From NCBI GenBank assembly GCA_045643185.1, contig JAZUKH010000046.1, positions 1 through 64,000 on the forward strand: a stretch of 64,000 nt of DNA, read 5' to 3'. Under the pieces are notes generated by a model. It did no database searches. It saw only the letters and a list, made by a program, of their open reading frames with translations, and was not told where the DNA came from. This stretch comes from RGIG464 sp045643185. GTDB taxonomy: Bacteria > Myxococcota_A > Bradymonadia > UBA4248. Shown piece after piece: positions 36,186-44,859 of this stretch (position 1 is its first letter; each line of letters opens with the position of its first letter). Made by a program: the position numbers and the translations under genes.

Positions 36186-36437
36186 ATGGCTCGTGTTACA
36201 GTCGAGGATTGCCTCGAGAAGATTCCTAACCGTTTTGCGGTGGCTCTGCTTGCCAGCAAACGCGCTCGTGCGTTGCTGAACGGCGCCGAAGTGACGGTTC
36301 AGTCTGATAATAAACCCTGCGTTACCGCCCTTCGTGAAATTGCGGAAGGCACCGTTCATTGGGATTTGCCGGTGGAAGATATCCTTCACGGAAATATTCC
36401 CAAAGAGAAAAAACGTCGAGGTAATCGCAGCAAGTAA
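36186..36437 (+). CDS. rpoZ: RNA polymerase omega subunit
   Basis: An 83-residue omega subunit that helps assemble RNA polymerase by latching beta'. The start MARVTVEDCLEKIPNRFAVA followed by LASKRARALLNGAE is the family signature, then PCVTALREIAEGTV. The ribosome site aaggag is 5 bp from the ATG. A hairpin follows the gene. Confidence 0.94.
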   Translation: MARVTVEDCLEKIPNRFAVALLASKRARALLNGAEVTVQSDNKPCVTALREIAEGTVHWDLPVEDILHGNIPKEKKRRGNRSK

Positions 36438-36453
36438 ACGCTGTTAGAACTTG

Positions 36454-36489
36454 TGAAAGCGCTTTTCTGCTGTCAGAGAAGCGCTTTCA
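36454..36489 (+). terminator. Hairpin after rpoZ
   Basis: Arms tgaaagcgctt and aagcgctttca form a long stem around ttctgctgtcagag. No strong T-run follows, so it may be a weak or factor-assisted terminator. Confidence 0.55.
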
Positions 36490-36532
36490 TCGTCTATAAA
36501 GTCTCTCAAAGCACACCATTCAAGGAGGAAGA

Positions 36533-38494
36533 ATGCGCCGCCTGCATGATTTGAAACCCACCCTTCGATGTCTGAAATCGTTTGGATGTGCGGCCCTACT
36601 TTCGATCGCTGCCCTCGAGGCGGTCGCTGCTCCTCAATTGGCTGAGGCCCAGGAACCCGACGAGAATGCCCGCGTCATGTGGAACATTCGCTACGCCGAT
36701 GGCCTCGATAAAGCCACGCGTGACGAGGTTCAAAATACGCTTTTAAGCACGCTCGCCCGCGGTCGTGAGCGCCACTTCGCGACTCAGCCGATCATTACAC
36801 AGAAATTGAAATCCGAAGGTCTGCAGATCCCGTCCTGCTTCGAAGATGGCGGCCCCTGCGCTTCCGGTCCGTCCTTTTTGCTCGACGTTCATCAGGTCGA
36901 TATCTACGTCGATGCGCTTTTTAACAAGGTCGGTGACGAATGGCAGATCGAACTCAAACTCTTTAAACGCTTTGCCTCTTCGTCGAATACCATCACACAG
37001 ACAGGCAAAAACCTCGCGAATCTGCTCAACACGATTATTGGATCGCTCTTCGTTCTCGAATCGAGCATCGATATTACCAGCGAGATCCCTGATGTCGAAG
37101 TCTGGTTGAACCAGAAACTCATCGGCACGACGCCGCTTTCGATGAAGATCACCGAAGGCCCGCAAAAGCTCGTCTTCAAGAAAGACGGTTATTTTTCCGG
37201 TGACTGGTCTTTTACCGCTCAAAAGGGCGCCATTCATTCGCACTATGTTGAACTCAGCCCCGAAACGACCCAGTTCACCGTCGTAACGACCGACGAAGAG
37301 GCTGAGATCCTCGTCGATGGCGCGGAGTGGGGACATTCTGGTGATACCCACGAGATCTTGCCCGGTAATCACAACATCTCCATTAAGAGTGCTGCGTATC
37401 ATCCGTACGAACAGGATCTGACAATCTACGCGGGCGGTCCGCAGACCATGCAGGTCTCGTTGCTGCCAAACTCGCGTGATATCGAGGATATCCGCGCTGA
37501 CGGCATTAAACGCTATCGTTTTTCGGCGACGGGCGGCTACCACTTCGGTATTCAGAAATTCGGCATGGGGTCGAACAACACGATCCGCATTAAAAAGACC
37601 CATCCGACGCCGGCTGACATCGAAAGCGGCAACTACGGTTACAAGCACGTCAGTGCCGGCAGTAAAAACCAGGGCGATGCCTACGCGAAGTTTGCGGACA
37701 CGTCGTTCCACGGCATGTCGTTCGCGTTCAACTACGAAAACGAGTTTTGGGGCATCACGCTCGCGCGTCTCGACCTTTTGGGGTCCGCCTATGACGGGTT
37801 GTTTGGTCTTTACGAAAACCAGGGTGGCCAGCTTGGCAACACGGGGATCGGTATGAAGGGCGATGGCGGCACGTTGATCGGTTTCTATCCCGCCCAGCTC
37901 AAGGCGCATTACAACTTCTGGGTCATGCAGGTCGAATTGCAGGCCGGTGTCGGTGTGTCTTGGACGAAGCTCAAAGGCGTTCAGACGAATGCGATCGATA
38001 TGACGGGCACGACAGATTACGAGGATCTGAAAGTCGCGTTCTCGCGTACCCAGTTTTCGGCGAACTTCGATCTTGGACTCAAATATTTCTTTACGGAAGA
38101 AACGTTTGCGATGTTGAGTTACGGTCTTCAGATCGACTCGGATGGTCGTGATGACACGACTTTGCGTCACGGTATGACGATTGCGTTTGGTATTCAGATC
38201 CCCATGGCGATGCGTGACAAGAAGCTGCAGGCGACGCTCGACGAGACGGCCGCCGAGACGGCGCAAACGATCGCCGATGCGCAAAACGCGTCAGGCAATG
38301 GCGATGCAGCCAATGCAGAGGCGTCTGAACTCGTTGCGCCGATCGTGGACGATGTCGACGACGTTGAAATCGATGCACCCGACACGTTGACGGAGGTCGA
38401 CGAGAATGTCGCGGCCGCCATCGTCGATGACGTGGATGAAGAAGATGAAGCGTGGCTTAACAGCGACGCAGCTCAGGAGGCCGACCATGACTAA
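36533..38494 (+). CDS. PEGA-domain envelope protein
   Basis: A 653-residue exported protein with signal peptide (about residues 1-40, ending AEAQ) and an N-terminal soluble domain. Two PEGA-like beta domains follow: about 182-235 (PDVEVWLNQKLIGTTPLSMK) and 246-300 (AEILVDGAEWGHSGDTHEI). Residues about 310-550 look like alternating beta-strands of an outer-membrane barrel (YRFSATGGYHFGIQ, FSANFDLGLKYFF). The last 90 residues are acidic and disordered. Ribosome site aaggagg. The next gene overlaps its end by 8 bp, so they are translationally coupled. Function is structural or assembly-related by inference. Confidence 0.7.
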   Translation: MRRLHDLKPTLRCLKSFGCAALLSIAALEAVAAPQLAEAQEPDENARVMWNIRYADGLDKATRDEVQNTLLSTLARGRERHFATQPIITQKLKSEGLQIPSCFEDGGPCASGPSFLLDVHQVDIYVDALFNKVGDEWQIELKLFKRFASSSNTITQTGKNLANLLNTIIGSLFVLESSIDITSEIPDVEVWLNQKLIGTTPLSMKITEGPQKLVFKKDGYFSGDWSFTAQKGAIHSHYVELSPETTQFTVVTTDEEAEILVDGAEWGHSGDTHEILPGNHNISIKSAAYHPYEQDLTIYAGGPQTMQVSLLPNSRDIEDIRADGIKRYRFSATGGYHFGIQKFGMGSNNTIRIKKTHPTPADIESGNYGYKHVSAGSKNQGDAYAKFADTSFHGMSFAFNYENEFWGITLARLDLLGSAYDGLFGLYENQGGQLGNTGIGMKGDGGTLIGFYPAQLKAHYNFWVMQVELQAGVGVSWTKLKGVQTNAIDMTGTTDYEDLKVAFSRTQFSANFDLGLKYFFTEETFAMLSYGLQIDSDGRDDTTLRHGMTIAFGIQIPMAMRDKKLQATLDETAAETAQTIADAQNASGNGDAANAEASELVAPIVDDVDDVEIDAPDTLTEVDENVAAAIVDDVDEEDEAWLNSDAAQEADHD

Positions 38495-39506
38495 TTGCTC
38501 ACTCCGTAACCTTCTGCGCCACGCGATGTGTGCGCTTTGCCTTGGCCTGGGCGCTTTGACGCTCGTGCCTGCCAGTGATGCCTGCGCGCAGGAAACTTCG
38601 CAGGATTTCATCACCAAGGGCAATGGCCTCTACAATACGAAAAAGTATGACGAGGCGGTTCTTTCTTATGTCAAAGCGATCCAAATCGACCCCAAAACGG
38701 CACTGAAAGCGTATCTAAACTGCGCTCGCGCTTACTCGATGCTCAAAGATTACGTCAATTCTAAGCGTTTTTACGATTACTACTTTGAAGTTTCGGGCAT
38801 CAACAACGACAAGAAGATCAATGCCGAATACAAAGCGGTCGTGCGCAAGATCAAGAAGGACGAATCCTACGTTCGTCCGGAAGCGCAGGCGCGTGTCCTC
38901 GTTCAGCTTCAGTCGACGATGATGTCGGGGCCTTACGTGAATCGTCAGGGTGGCGGCGCGTTTGCTTACTACGACATTTTGCTCAGAACCGGTTTTGCTG
39001 AACCGATGCTGGATTCGCTTCAGAATGACCTGATCAAGGGACTTTTGATCGAGGTCGAAAACGAGATCCGTCCAGTGGAAGGTCAGCCGTTGCCGAACCT
39101 CGACCGCGTTGGTTGGGAATACGTTCGCAACAAATTGGCGCGCGCCACGTTGTTTCCCAGCGTCGTGCCCGATCTGGAACGCGTTGCACGCCTCGAAAAC
39201 ACAGCCCTCGGCTGGGAAGCCTATTTGCGCAGCGAATACAGCGTTGCCGCTCAGTATTTCGACAAAGCGTGTGATGAACAACACCCGTTGCCTGCAGCTT
39301 TCTGGGGGCGCATGATGGCTGCTTTTCACACCGATTCCGATGACGCCATTCTCAAACGCATCGAGCTGACCGACAAGGTCTATCAGGATGCCGCACTCGG
39401 TAAATTTGACGCATACTTCGCACTGCTTCGCGCCCAGGTCTATCGTAGCCAGGGTAAGTATGACGATGCGATCAAAGAACTGACAAAAATGGGAGATGCG
39501 CTCTAA
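38487..39506 (+). CDS. TPR-containing exported protein
   Basis: A 339-residue protein with a signal peptide (cleaved near DACAQ). Tetratricopeptide-like helices lie at about residues 35-110 (GNGLYNTKKYDEAVLSYVKA, ALKAYLNCARAYSMLKDY), with more helical pairs near the C-terminus (GKYDDAIKELTKMG). It is probably a periplasmic scaffold working with the coupled PEGA protein encoded just upstream. The start overlaps that gene by 8 bp, with gcaggagg before it. The next gene begins directly after the stop (TAAATG). Confidence 0.75.
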   Translation: MTNCSLRNLLRHAMCALCLGLGALTLVPASDACAQETSQDFITKGNGLYNTKKYDEAVLSYVKAIQIDPKTALKAYLNCARAYSMLKDYVNSKRFYDYYFEVSGINNDKKINAEYKAVVRKIKKDESYVRPEAQARVLVQLQSTMMSGPYVNRQGGGAFAYYDILLRTGFAEPMLDSLQNDLIKGLLIEVENEIRPVEGQPLPNLDRVGWEYVRNKLARATLFPSVVPDLERVARLENTALGWEAYLRSEYSVAAQYFDKACDEQHPLPAAFWGRMMAAFHTDSDDAILKRIELTDKVYQDAALGKFDAYFALLRAQVYRSQGKYDDAIKELTKMGDAL

Positions 39507-40139
39507 ATGCGAACTTGCGAGATCTTTGAATTGCCAGGACAGTCGACGCCCGACCAGGTGATGGCTTCCTTTGCGCCGGCGCCACGCACGCTGACGCTTG
39601 TTGGAATGCGTGCTGAAGTCGCCATTCGTGTCCTCTGTTACCTGCTCTGCCTCGCTTTCGCTTCCATCGTTGTTTTGCGCTTTTTCGACTATTACATCGA
39701 AAATGCCGAGATCTTCGCCTGGTTTGCCATCGTGCTCGTCGCACCACTCGCCATCATTGGCTTGCCCTGGTGCCTCAGTGTTGGACTCAAAAAACGTCGT
39801 CAGACTTTCGAAAAGTGCCGCGCTATCTACGAAAATGGTGTGCTCGCCAAAGGTGAGATCGTCATGCTCTCGCTCGTCATGGGGAATGACTACGCCTGTT
39901 ATTACGCCAAACGCAGTTTTTGGGCACAACACCTGCCACAATGCGTGCGCGTCGACTACACCTTCAACGTCAACAACGAACTTAAGGTTGGCTCCGTCTT
40001 CATCCACGAAAAAAACGCCCGTTATCTGGCGACCAACGACGAGATTTGCGTGCTCTACGACCCGGAACACCCCGAAAACAATATGCTCTATCCGTTACCC
40101 GGTGAGGAGTTGTGCGGGTTCTGCGTCAAAACGCCGTGA
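39507..40139 (+). CDS. DUF3592-like membrane protein
   Basis: A 210-residue protein with two membrane segments (about residues 36-58 and 68-88). A C-terminal beta domain contains VDYTFNVNNELKVGSVFIHE and VLYDPEHPENNMLYP, the pattern of DUF3592 proteins. Function unknown. The start codon touches the stop of the TPR gene; gggag serves as ribosome site. Confidence 0.72.
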   Translation: MRTCEIFELPGQSTPDQVMASFAPAPRTLTLVGMRAEVAIRVLCYLLCLAFASIVVLRFFDYYIENAEIFAWFAIVLVAPLAIIGLPWCLSVGLKKRRQTFEKCRAIYENGVLAKGEIVMLSLVMGNDYACYYAKRSFWAQHLPQCVRVDYTFNVNNELKVGSVFIHEKNARYLATNDEICVLYDPEHPENNMLYPLPGEELCGFCVKTP

Positions 40140-40196
40140 TCAGATCATCAAAAACAATTTTATCGCGCAATTTCGCGCTTCAACAAGGAGATCAAT

Positions 40197-40766
40197 ATGG
40201 CTCGTGAAGAAATGAAAACCGACTTTTCAGAAGTCGTCATCCCTGGTACCGGTAGACTGTTTGCCCGTTTTGAGACGAGCATGGGCGACATCGTTTGTGA
40301 ACTCGCCGAAAAACTCGCCCCGAATACCGTCAAAAACTTCGTGGGTCTCGCGACGGGTCAGATCGAATTCACGAATGCTCAGACCGGTGAAAAAGAAAAA
40401 CGTCCGTTCTACGATGGCATCATTTTCCACCGCGTCATTCCCGAATTCATGATCCAGTGTGGTTGCCCGCTCGGCATTGGTATTGGTGGCCCGGGCTATC
40501 GTTTCCGCGATGAATTCCACCCGCAGCTTCGTCACAGCGGCCCCGGCATCCTCTCGATGGCGAACGCCGGTCCGAACACGAATGGTTCGCAGTTCTTCAT
40601 TACGGAAGTTGACACGAGCTACCTCGATAACCGTCACGCCGTGTTTGGCAAAGTCATTGACGGCCTCGACATCGTCAAGAAGATCGCCCGCGTTCGTCGC
40701 GATCACAACGACAAACCGTACGATCCCGTTGTTCTGCAGCACGTGATCATCTATCGCGCTAACTAA
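40197..40766 (+). CDS. Peptidyl-prolyl cis-trans isomerase, cyclophilin type
   Basis: A 189-residue cyclophilin catalysing cis-trans isomerisation of proline bonds. Family residues seen: FARFETSMGDIVCEL, the catalytic Arg in IIFHRVIPEFMIQCG, MANAGPNTNGSQFFIT and LDNRHAVFGKVI. There is no signal peptide, so it is cytoplasmic. It has an insert (about residues 54-69) after FVGLATGQIE, as in several deltaproteobacterial forms. Ribosome site aaggag. Confidence 0.95.
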   Translation: MAREEMKTDFSEVVIPGTGRLFARFETSMGDIVCELAEKLAPNTVKNFVGLATGQIEFTNAQTGEKEKRPFYDGIIFHRVIPEFMIQCGCPLGIGIGGPGYRFRDEFHPQLRHSGPGILSMANAGPNTNGSQFFITEVDTSYLDNRHAVFGKVIDGLDIVKKIARVRRDHNDKPYDPVVLQHVIIYRAN

Positions 40767-40770
40767 GTTA

Positions 40771-40794
40771 TGTAGCGGCGTGCGTGCCGCTACA
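40771..40794. other. Hairpin after the cyclophilin gene
   Basis: tgtagcggc and gccgctaca pair around gtgcgt; an attatataat palindrome follows at once. Located between two plus-strand genes. Confidence 0.55.
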
Positions 40795-40818
40795 TTATAT
40801 AATGTAACGATAAGTTTT

Positions 40819-42162
40819 ATGGCCAAACCATCCACTGGGTTCAAGATAGAGATCATTCCTGACGTTTACACGATCGGGTTGTTCAAAAAGACACTGTCGT
40901 CGCGCAAACGTTTGCGTGTGACCACAGGCGTGGCGCTTGTCTCGTTGTGGGTGGCTTTTTTTGCTCTTGGCTGGTTTTTACATGACGTGAGCGAGTGGCC
41001 GAATCTCAACCTGGTCTTGCTGCTTTTGCTGATGGCCGGGTTGATCGTCACCAGTTATTTGCTGGCGCTGACGGTGGGGGATGCGTTCTTTCCCGGGCCG
41101 TGGCGCGAGAAGATGCGTGATCCCAAGTTTGTGCCCGAACAGATCGACGACCAGGTCGCGTTGCTCAAGAATCGTAACGGCTATTTTATTGCGACGTGGT
41201 TCGTTTGCCTGGTGGCGCTGTTTTTTGTCAGCGACCGGATGACCGGCAGCATGATCTCGTGGTACAGCAACTGCGGCGGTGCCCTGGCCTCGTTGCGCAG
41301 CGACGACGCGTCGGAACGCCTGGCGTCGCTCTACGCACTGACGAACCCGCTTCGCACGACGGCGTGGGAAGATGACGGCATTCGTCAGCAGATCCAGATC
41401 ATTCTGGAAGACCCGAACGAGGGCGATGATGTCGTGGCGCTCGCCGCTTACGTGGCTGGACGCGCCATTATGGTCAATACCGCCGACGCCTTGACCGCCG
41501 TTCTCAAAAACACTGCGCGCAGCGAACACGCACGCGCTGAAGCTGCGGCTACGCTTGGACGCCTCGATTGGAAACCCGCTCGTGGCGCCATGATCACGGT
41601 CATGAACCAGACGTTCACACAGGATCCGATGAATCACGAGCTGATTCCGTCGATCATTTACGCTTTTTCGTATGCCATGAAGGATGATTCTGCAGTCCAA
41701 CCCGTGATGCAGAAGCTCGAAACGTGTTTGTCGACGGCGTGCAGTGACGAGATCCTGCAATATGGTTTCTTTTATTTGAAATCGATGCGTTCGACGCAGG
41801 CGGCGCCGTTGGCGTTCAAATACATCGATGACGCGCAGCAACCGGCTGCGCACCGCTGCTGGGCCGCAGACTCACTGCGTTTTATCTCGGAACCCAAACA
41901 CATCGCCGAAATGAAGATGCGCTTTGACCGCACTTCACGCGAGCTTGTTTGCGCAGACGTCTTTCACAAATATCACCAGGAAGCTGCGGTCGTGCTGTTC
42001 GAGAACGACCCGATGCGCTCGCTCTACGTGCGCGCGGTCGGCAACCACATGCAGCCCTCCGACTACGACTGGATCTGGGTCATTGGCTCAGACGAAAACG
42101 AATTGCTCTCGACGCGCAAAGTGGCCGAAGTTTACACGCGCGCGATGAACGCCAAGAAATAA
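40819..42162 (+). CDS. Membrane protein with HEAT-like repeats
   Basis: About 447 residues. Three membrane segments (about residues 35-55, 60-85 and 125-145) are followed by a long helical-repeat region (ERLASLYALTNP, VALAAYVAGRAI, HARAEAAATLGRL) of HEAT type. No catalytic motif. It ends 6 bp before holB, so it is probably co-transcribed. The start at ATG 40819 is preferred; a GTG at 40780 would translate through the hairpin. Confidence 0.68.
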   Translation: MAKPSTGFKIEIIPDVYTIGLFKKTLSSRKRLRVTTGVALVSLWVAFFALGWFLHDVSEWPNLNLVLLLLLMAGLIVTSYLLALTVGDAFFPGPWREKMRDPKFVPEQIDDQVALLKNRNGYFIATWFVCLVALFFVSDRMTGSMISWYSNCGGALASLRSDDASERLASLYALTNPLRTTAWEDDGIRQQIQIILEDPNEGDDVVALAAYVAGRAIMVNTADALTAVLKNTARSEHARAEAAATLGRLDWKPARGAMITVMNQTFTQDPMNHELIPSIIYAFSYAMKDDSAVQPVMQKLETCLSTACSDEILQYGFFYLKSMRSTQAAPLAFKYIDDAQQPAAHRCWAADSLRFISEPKHIAEMKMRFDRTSRELVCADVFHKYHQEAAVVLFENDPMRSLYVRAVGNHMQPSDYDWIWVIGSDENELLSTRKVAEVYTRAMNAKK

Positions 42163-42168
42163 CCCATC

Positions 42169-43314
42169 ATGGACAAAATTTACGGACATCAACAGATCAA
42201 GGAAGGACTTTGCCATGCCGCCCAGACCGGTCGACTGCACCACGCGTTGCTGTTCGTAGGCCCGAATGGCGTGGGCAAGATGTCGCTGGCGCGCGCGTTC
42301 GTGCGCACCATGTATTGTGCCAAAACCGATGCGGCCAAAGGCGAATTCTGCATGTGTGGTCAATGTGACGCGTGTGTGCGGCTGGGGACGGGCAAACGCT
42401 GTCAGATCCGCGTGGATGAGATCGATTCGTCCGACATGATCCCGGGCTTGTGGATCAACCCGGGTTATCCCGATCTGCTCGAGGTCGAAGAGGATGACCC
42501 GTGGATCAAGGTGGCGACGATGCGCGCCGTGTCGGTGCGCGCCAACCTGTCGCTGAGTTTTGCTTCGCATCGATACATCATTATTCGTGATGCGCACAAG
42601 CTGCGCGATGAGGCTGCGAACGCGTTTTTGAAGACGCTCGAGGAGCCGAACCCAAACACGTCGTTCATTTTGACGACGTCAAACCTCAATGCGTTGCTGC
42701 CGACGATCGTGAGTCGCTGCCAGGTCGTGCGCTTTGCGCCGTTCAGCGATGACGATGTTGCTGCGCACGTGAACCGCGTTGTGGCTGACGAAGAGGCGCG
42801 CATGCGCGCCGAGGGCGAAGATCCCAACGAGGTGCATCTGCCTCACCAGGAATATGACGTCAACCAGGTCGTCAACATGGCATTCGGAAGCTTTGGCGCG
42901 GCTGCTAAATTCGTCTACGGTGAGGATAAGGACCTCATCATTCGACACTTCCAGCAGATCATCAGCCTAAAAAGTGCCGTCGATGCGCTTCGGCTCGCCG
43001 CGGCTTTCAAACACGACTCGGCTGATGAAAAGAAAAAATACATTCAGCGCTGTATTGAGCCGCTCTTTCGCCTGTTATTGCTCTTTTTGCGCGATATCAT
43101 GTTGATGCAGGCAGTGCCGAACGCTGACATCAAGCTTAAACATCATTTGGAGCTTATCGCCAAATGCGCTAAAACGGCCCGTCCGGCAGACGTTCAGCGT
43201 GCGTTCAATACGACGCAGGAGATCTACCAGGCCATCGTCTTTGGCAATGCCAATGAACAGATCGCGTGGGAACGACTTATGCTCGGTTTCCAAGGCGTTT
43301 TGTTCAAAAAATAG
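42169..43314 (+). CDS. holB: DNA polymerase III delta' subunit
   Basis: A 381-residue clamp-loader subunit. The AAA+ fold shows LLFVGPNGVGKMSLARAF (the P-loop Ser/Thr is replaced by Met, compatible with a non-hydrolysing delta'). A four-Cys zinc module (YCAKT to CMCGQCDAC) and RDAHKLRDEAANAFLKTLEE (sensor/SRC-adjacent region) follow, then FILTTSNLNALLPTIVSRCQ, the SRC motif. The C-terminal helical domain is present. It loads the beta sliding clamp together with gamma/tau and delta. An insert of acidic residues (about 205-225) is unusual. Confidence 0.9.
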   Translation: MDKIYGHQQIKEGLCHAAQTGRLHHALLFVGPNGVGKMSLARAFVRTMYCAKTDAAKGEFCMCGQCDACVRLGTGKRCQIRVDEIDSSDMIPGLWINPGYPDLLEVEEDDPWIKVATMRAVSVRANLSLSFASHRYIIIRDAHKLRDEAANAFLKTLEEPNPNTSFILTTSNLNALLPTIVSRCQVVRFAPFSDDDVAAHVNRVVADEEARMRAEGEDPNEVHLPHQEYDVNQVVNMAFGSFGAAAKFVYGEDKDLIIRHFQQIISLKSAVDALRLAAAFKHDSADEKKKYIQRCIEPLFRLLLLFLRDIMLMQAVPNADIKLKHHLELIAKCAKTARPADVQRAFNTTQEIYQAIVFGNANEQIAWERLMLGFQGVLFKK

Positions 43315-43412
43315 GGTGAGTCACGTCAATTTGGCGTTTGATAAGGCCCTTATCGATTATTTAACCCAAAAATGCGCCGTGGACCGAAAAGTCATGCGGC
43401 GCTCAACATGTT

Positions 43413-44711
43413 ATGACTGAAGAAAACGAAATGAATTCGCAACAGCCGGTGGCGACCGATGCGCCGGCTGAAACCCCGTCGAACGCGTCGAATGCCGTCG
43501 AAAACATCAAAGCGGCCATTGAAGAAACGAATGACGCACAGGCTTCTCATGTGACGGTCATTCACCAGGGTGACAAGACCTATCACATCGTGGGAACGGC
43601 ACACGTCAGTGAGCAGAGTCGCCAGGAAGTGGCCGATCTGATCGAAAAACTCAATCCCGACACGGTCTGCGTCGAGCTTTGTCAGGAGCGTTACGACTCG
43701 TTCAAAGACGAAAACCGCTGGGCGAAGCTCGACATCTTTCAGGTGATCCGCAAAGGCAAGTTCCTGTATTTGCTCGGGAACCTGGCTGTGGGCGCCTATC
43801 AGCGCAAAATGGGCGCGCAGCTTGGTGTCAAACCCGGTGCTGAGCTCATGGGCGCCGTCGAGATCGCTGAAGCGCGCGGCACGCGCGTGGCGCTCATTGA
43901 CCGAAACATCAACACGACGCTTAAACGCGTGTGGCGCAACCTCGGCTTTATGACCAAGATCCAGCTTTTGGGCGCGATCTTTGACTCGTTGACCGAAGGC
44001 AAAAAAGAAGACGAGCCCGTCACGTCCGAGTCGATCGAAGATCTCAAGAAGGACGCGAACCTGTCAGCCATGATGGACGAATTCGCCAAAGAAATGCCGC
44101 AGGTCCACACGCCGCTGATCGACGAACGCGATCGCTATTTGAGCGCCAAAATGCGTCAGGCTGAAGGCAAAACGATCGTCGCCGTCGTGGGCGCCGGTCA
44201 CGTCAACGGCATCAAACGCTATTTTGAGCAGGACATCGACACCGAAGCGCTCGACGTGATCCCGCCGACTTCTGTCATTTGGACGATCCTCAAGTGGTTG
44301 ATTCCGGCCATCATCCTGGGCGGTCTGATCTACGGCGGCGTCACACACGGCTCGGGCACGCTCTACGAGATGCTGACCGCGTGGATCATTCCGAACTCGT
44401 TGTTCTGTTTCCTGCTGACCGCCGCGGCACTCGCCAAACCGCTTACGTTGCTGGCGTCGATCTTCGTGTCACCGCTGACGTCAACGACGCCGGTCATCGG
44501 CGCCGGTATCGTTCTGGGCTTGCTCGAAGCCTGGTTGCGCAAGCCGACCGTGGCTGATTGCGAAGACCTCGTCAACGTGCACACGCTCAAGGATTTTTAT
44601 CGCAACCCAGTGACGCATACCCTCATCGTGTGTGTGCTTTCGACGATCGGTTCCGCACTTGGCGCTTGGATCGGCATCGGTTGGATGCTCGCAAAACTCG
44701 GTCTGGCATAA
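43413..44711 (+). CDS. TraB/PrgY-family membrane protein
   Basis: A 432-residue TraB-family protein. A poorly conserved N-terminal 45 residues are followed by YHIVGTAHVSEQSRQEVADL, VCVELCQERYDS and VGAGHVNGIKRYF. These are the conserved His/Glu-containing motifs of the family (TIKI/GumN relatives, possible metallohydrolases). Four or five membrane segments form the last 150 residues. Homologues include enterococcal PrgY/TraB, which act on peptide pheromones; the role here is unknown. Palindromic copy E follows. Confidence 0.88.
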   Translation: MTEENEMNSQQPVATDAPAETPSNASNAVENIKAAIEETNDAQASHVTVIHQGDKTYHIVGTAHVSEQSRQEVADLIEKLNPDTVCVELCQERYDSFKDENRWAKLDIFQVIRKGKFLYLLGNLAVGAYQRKMGAQLGVKPGAELMGAVEIAEARGTRVALIDRNINTTLKRVWRNLGFMTKIQLLGAIFDSLTEGKKEDEPVTSESIEDLKKDANLSAMMDEFAKEMPQVHTPLIDERDRYLSAKMRQAEGKTIVAVVGAGHVNGIKRYFEQDIDTEALDVIPPTSVIWTILKWLIPAIILGGLIYGGVTHGSGTLYEMLTAWIIPNSLFCFLLTAAALAKPLTLLASIFVSPLTSTTPVIGAGIVLGLLEAWLRKPTVADCEDLVNVHTLKDFYRNPVTHTLIVCVLSTIGSALGAWIGIGWMLAKLGLA

Positions 44712-44725
44712 TCTGGCTCGTCGAA

Positions 44726-44832
44726 GGCCCTGCCAGGCGAAGGGGTAGCGGCGTATTTTTCCCACGTAGTTGCGTAGCATGCTACGCAGCAACGTGGGAA
44801 AAATAGCCGCGTAGGGGGAGACTTCCCCCTCC
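44726..44832 (-). repeat. Dispersed palindromic element, copy E (longest core)
   Basis: Arms ggccctgccaggcgaaggg...gcggcgtatt and aatagccgcgtagggggagac surround a core of about 48 bases. The core is tttttcccacgtagttgcg... against ...cgcagcaacgtgggaaaaa, 22 of 24 bases paired. It lies 14 bp after the TraB stop. Confidence 0.92.
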
Positions 44833-44859
44833 AAAATTGACAATTTAAGAGGTTTGAAC

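Noticed and set aside
36743..38284. 513-codon antisense frame under the PEGA-protein gene
   Set aside because: Shadow of a gene with signal peptide and ribosome site; no start signal on the minus strand.
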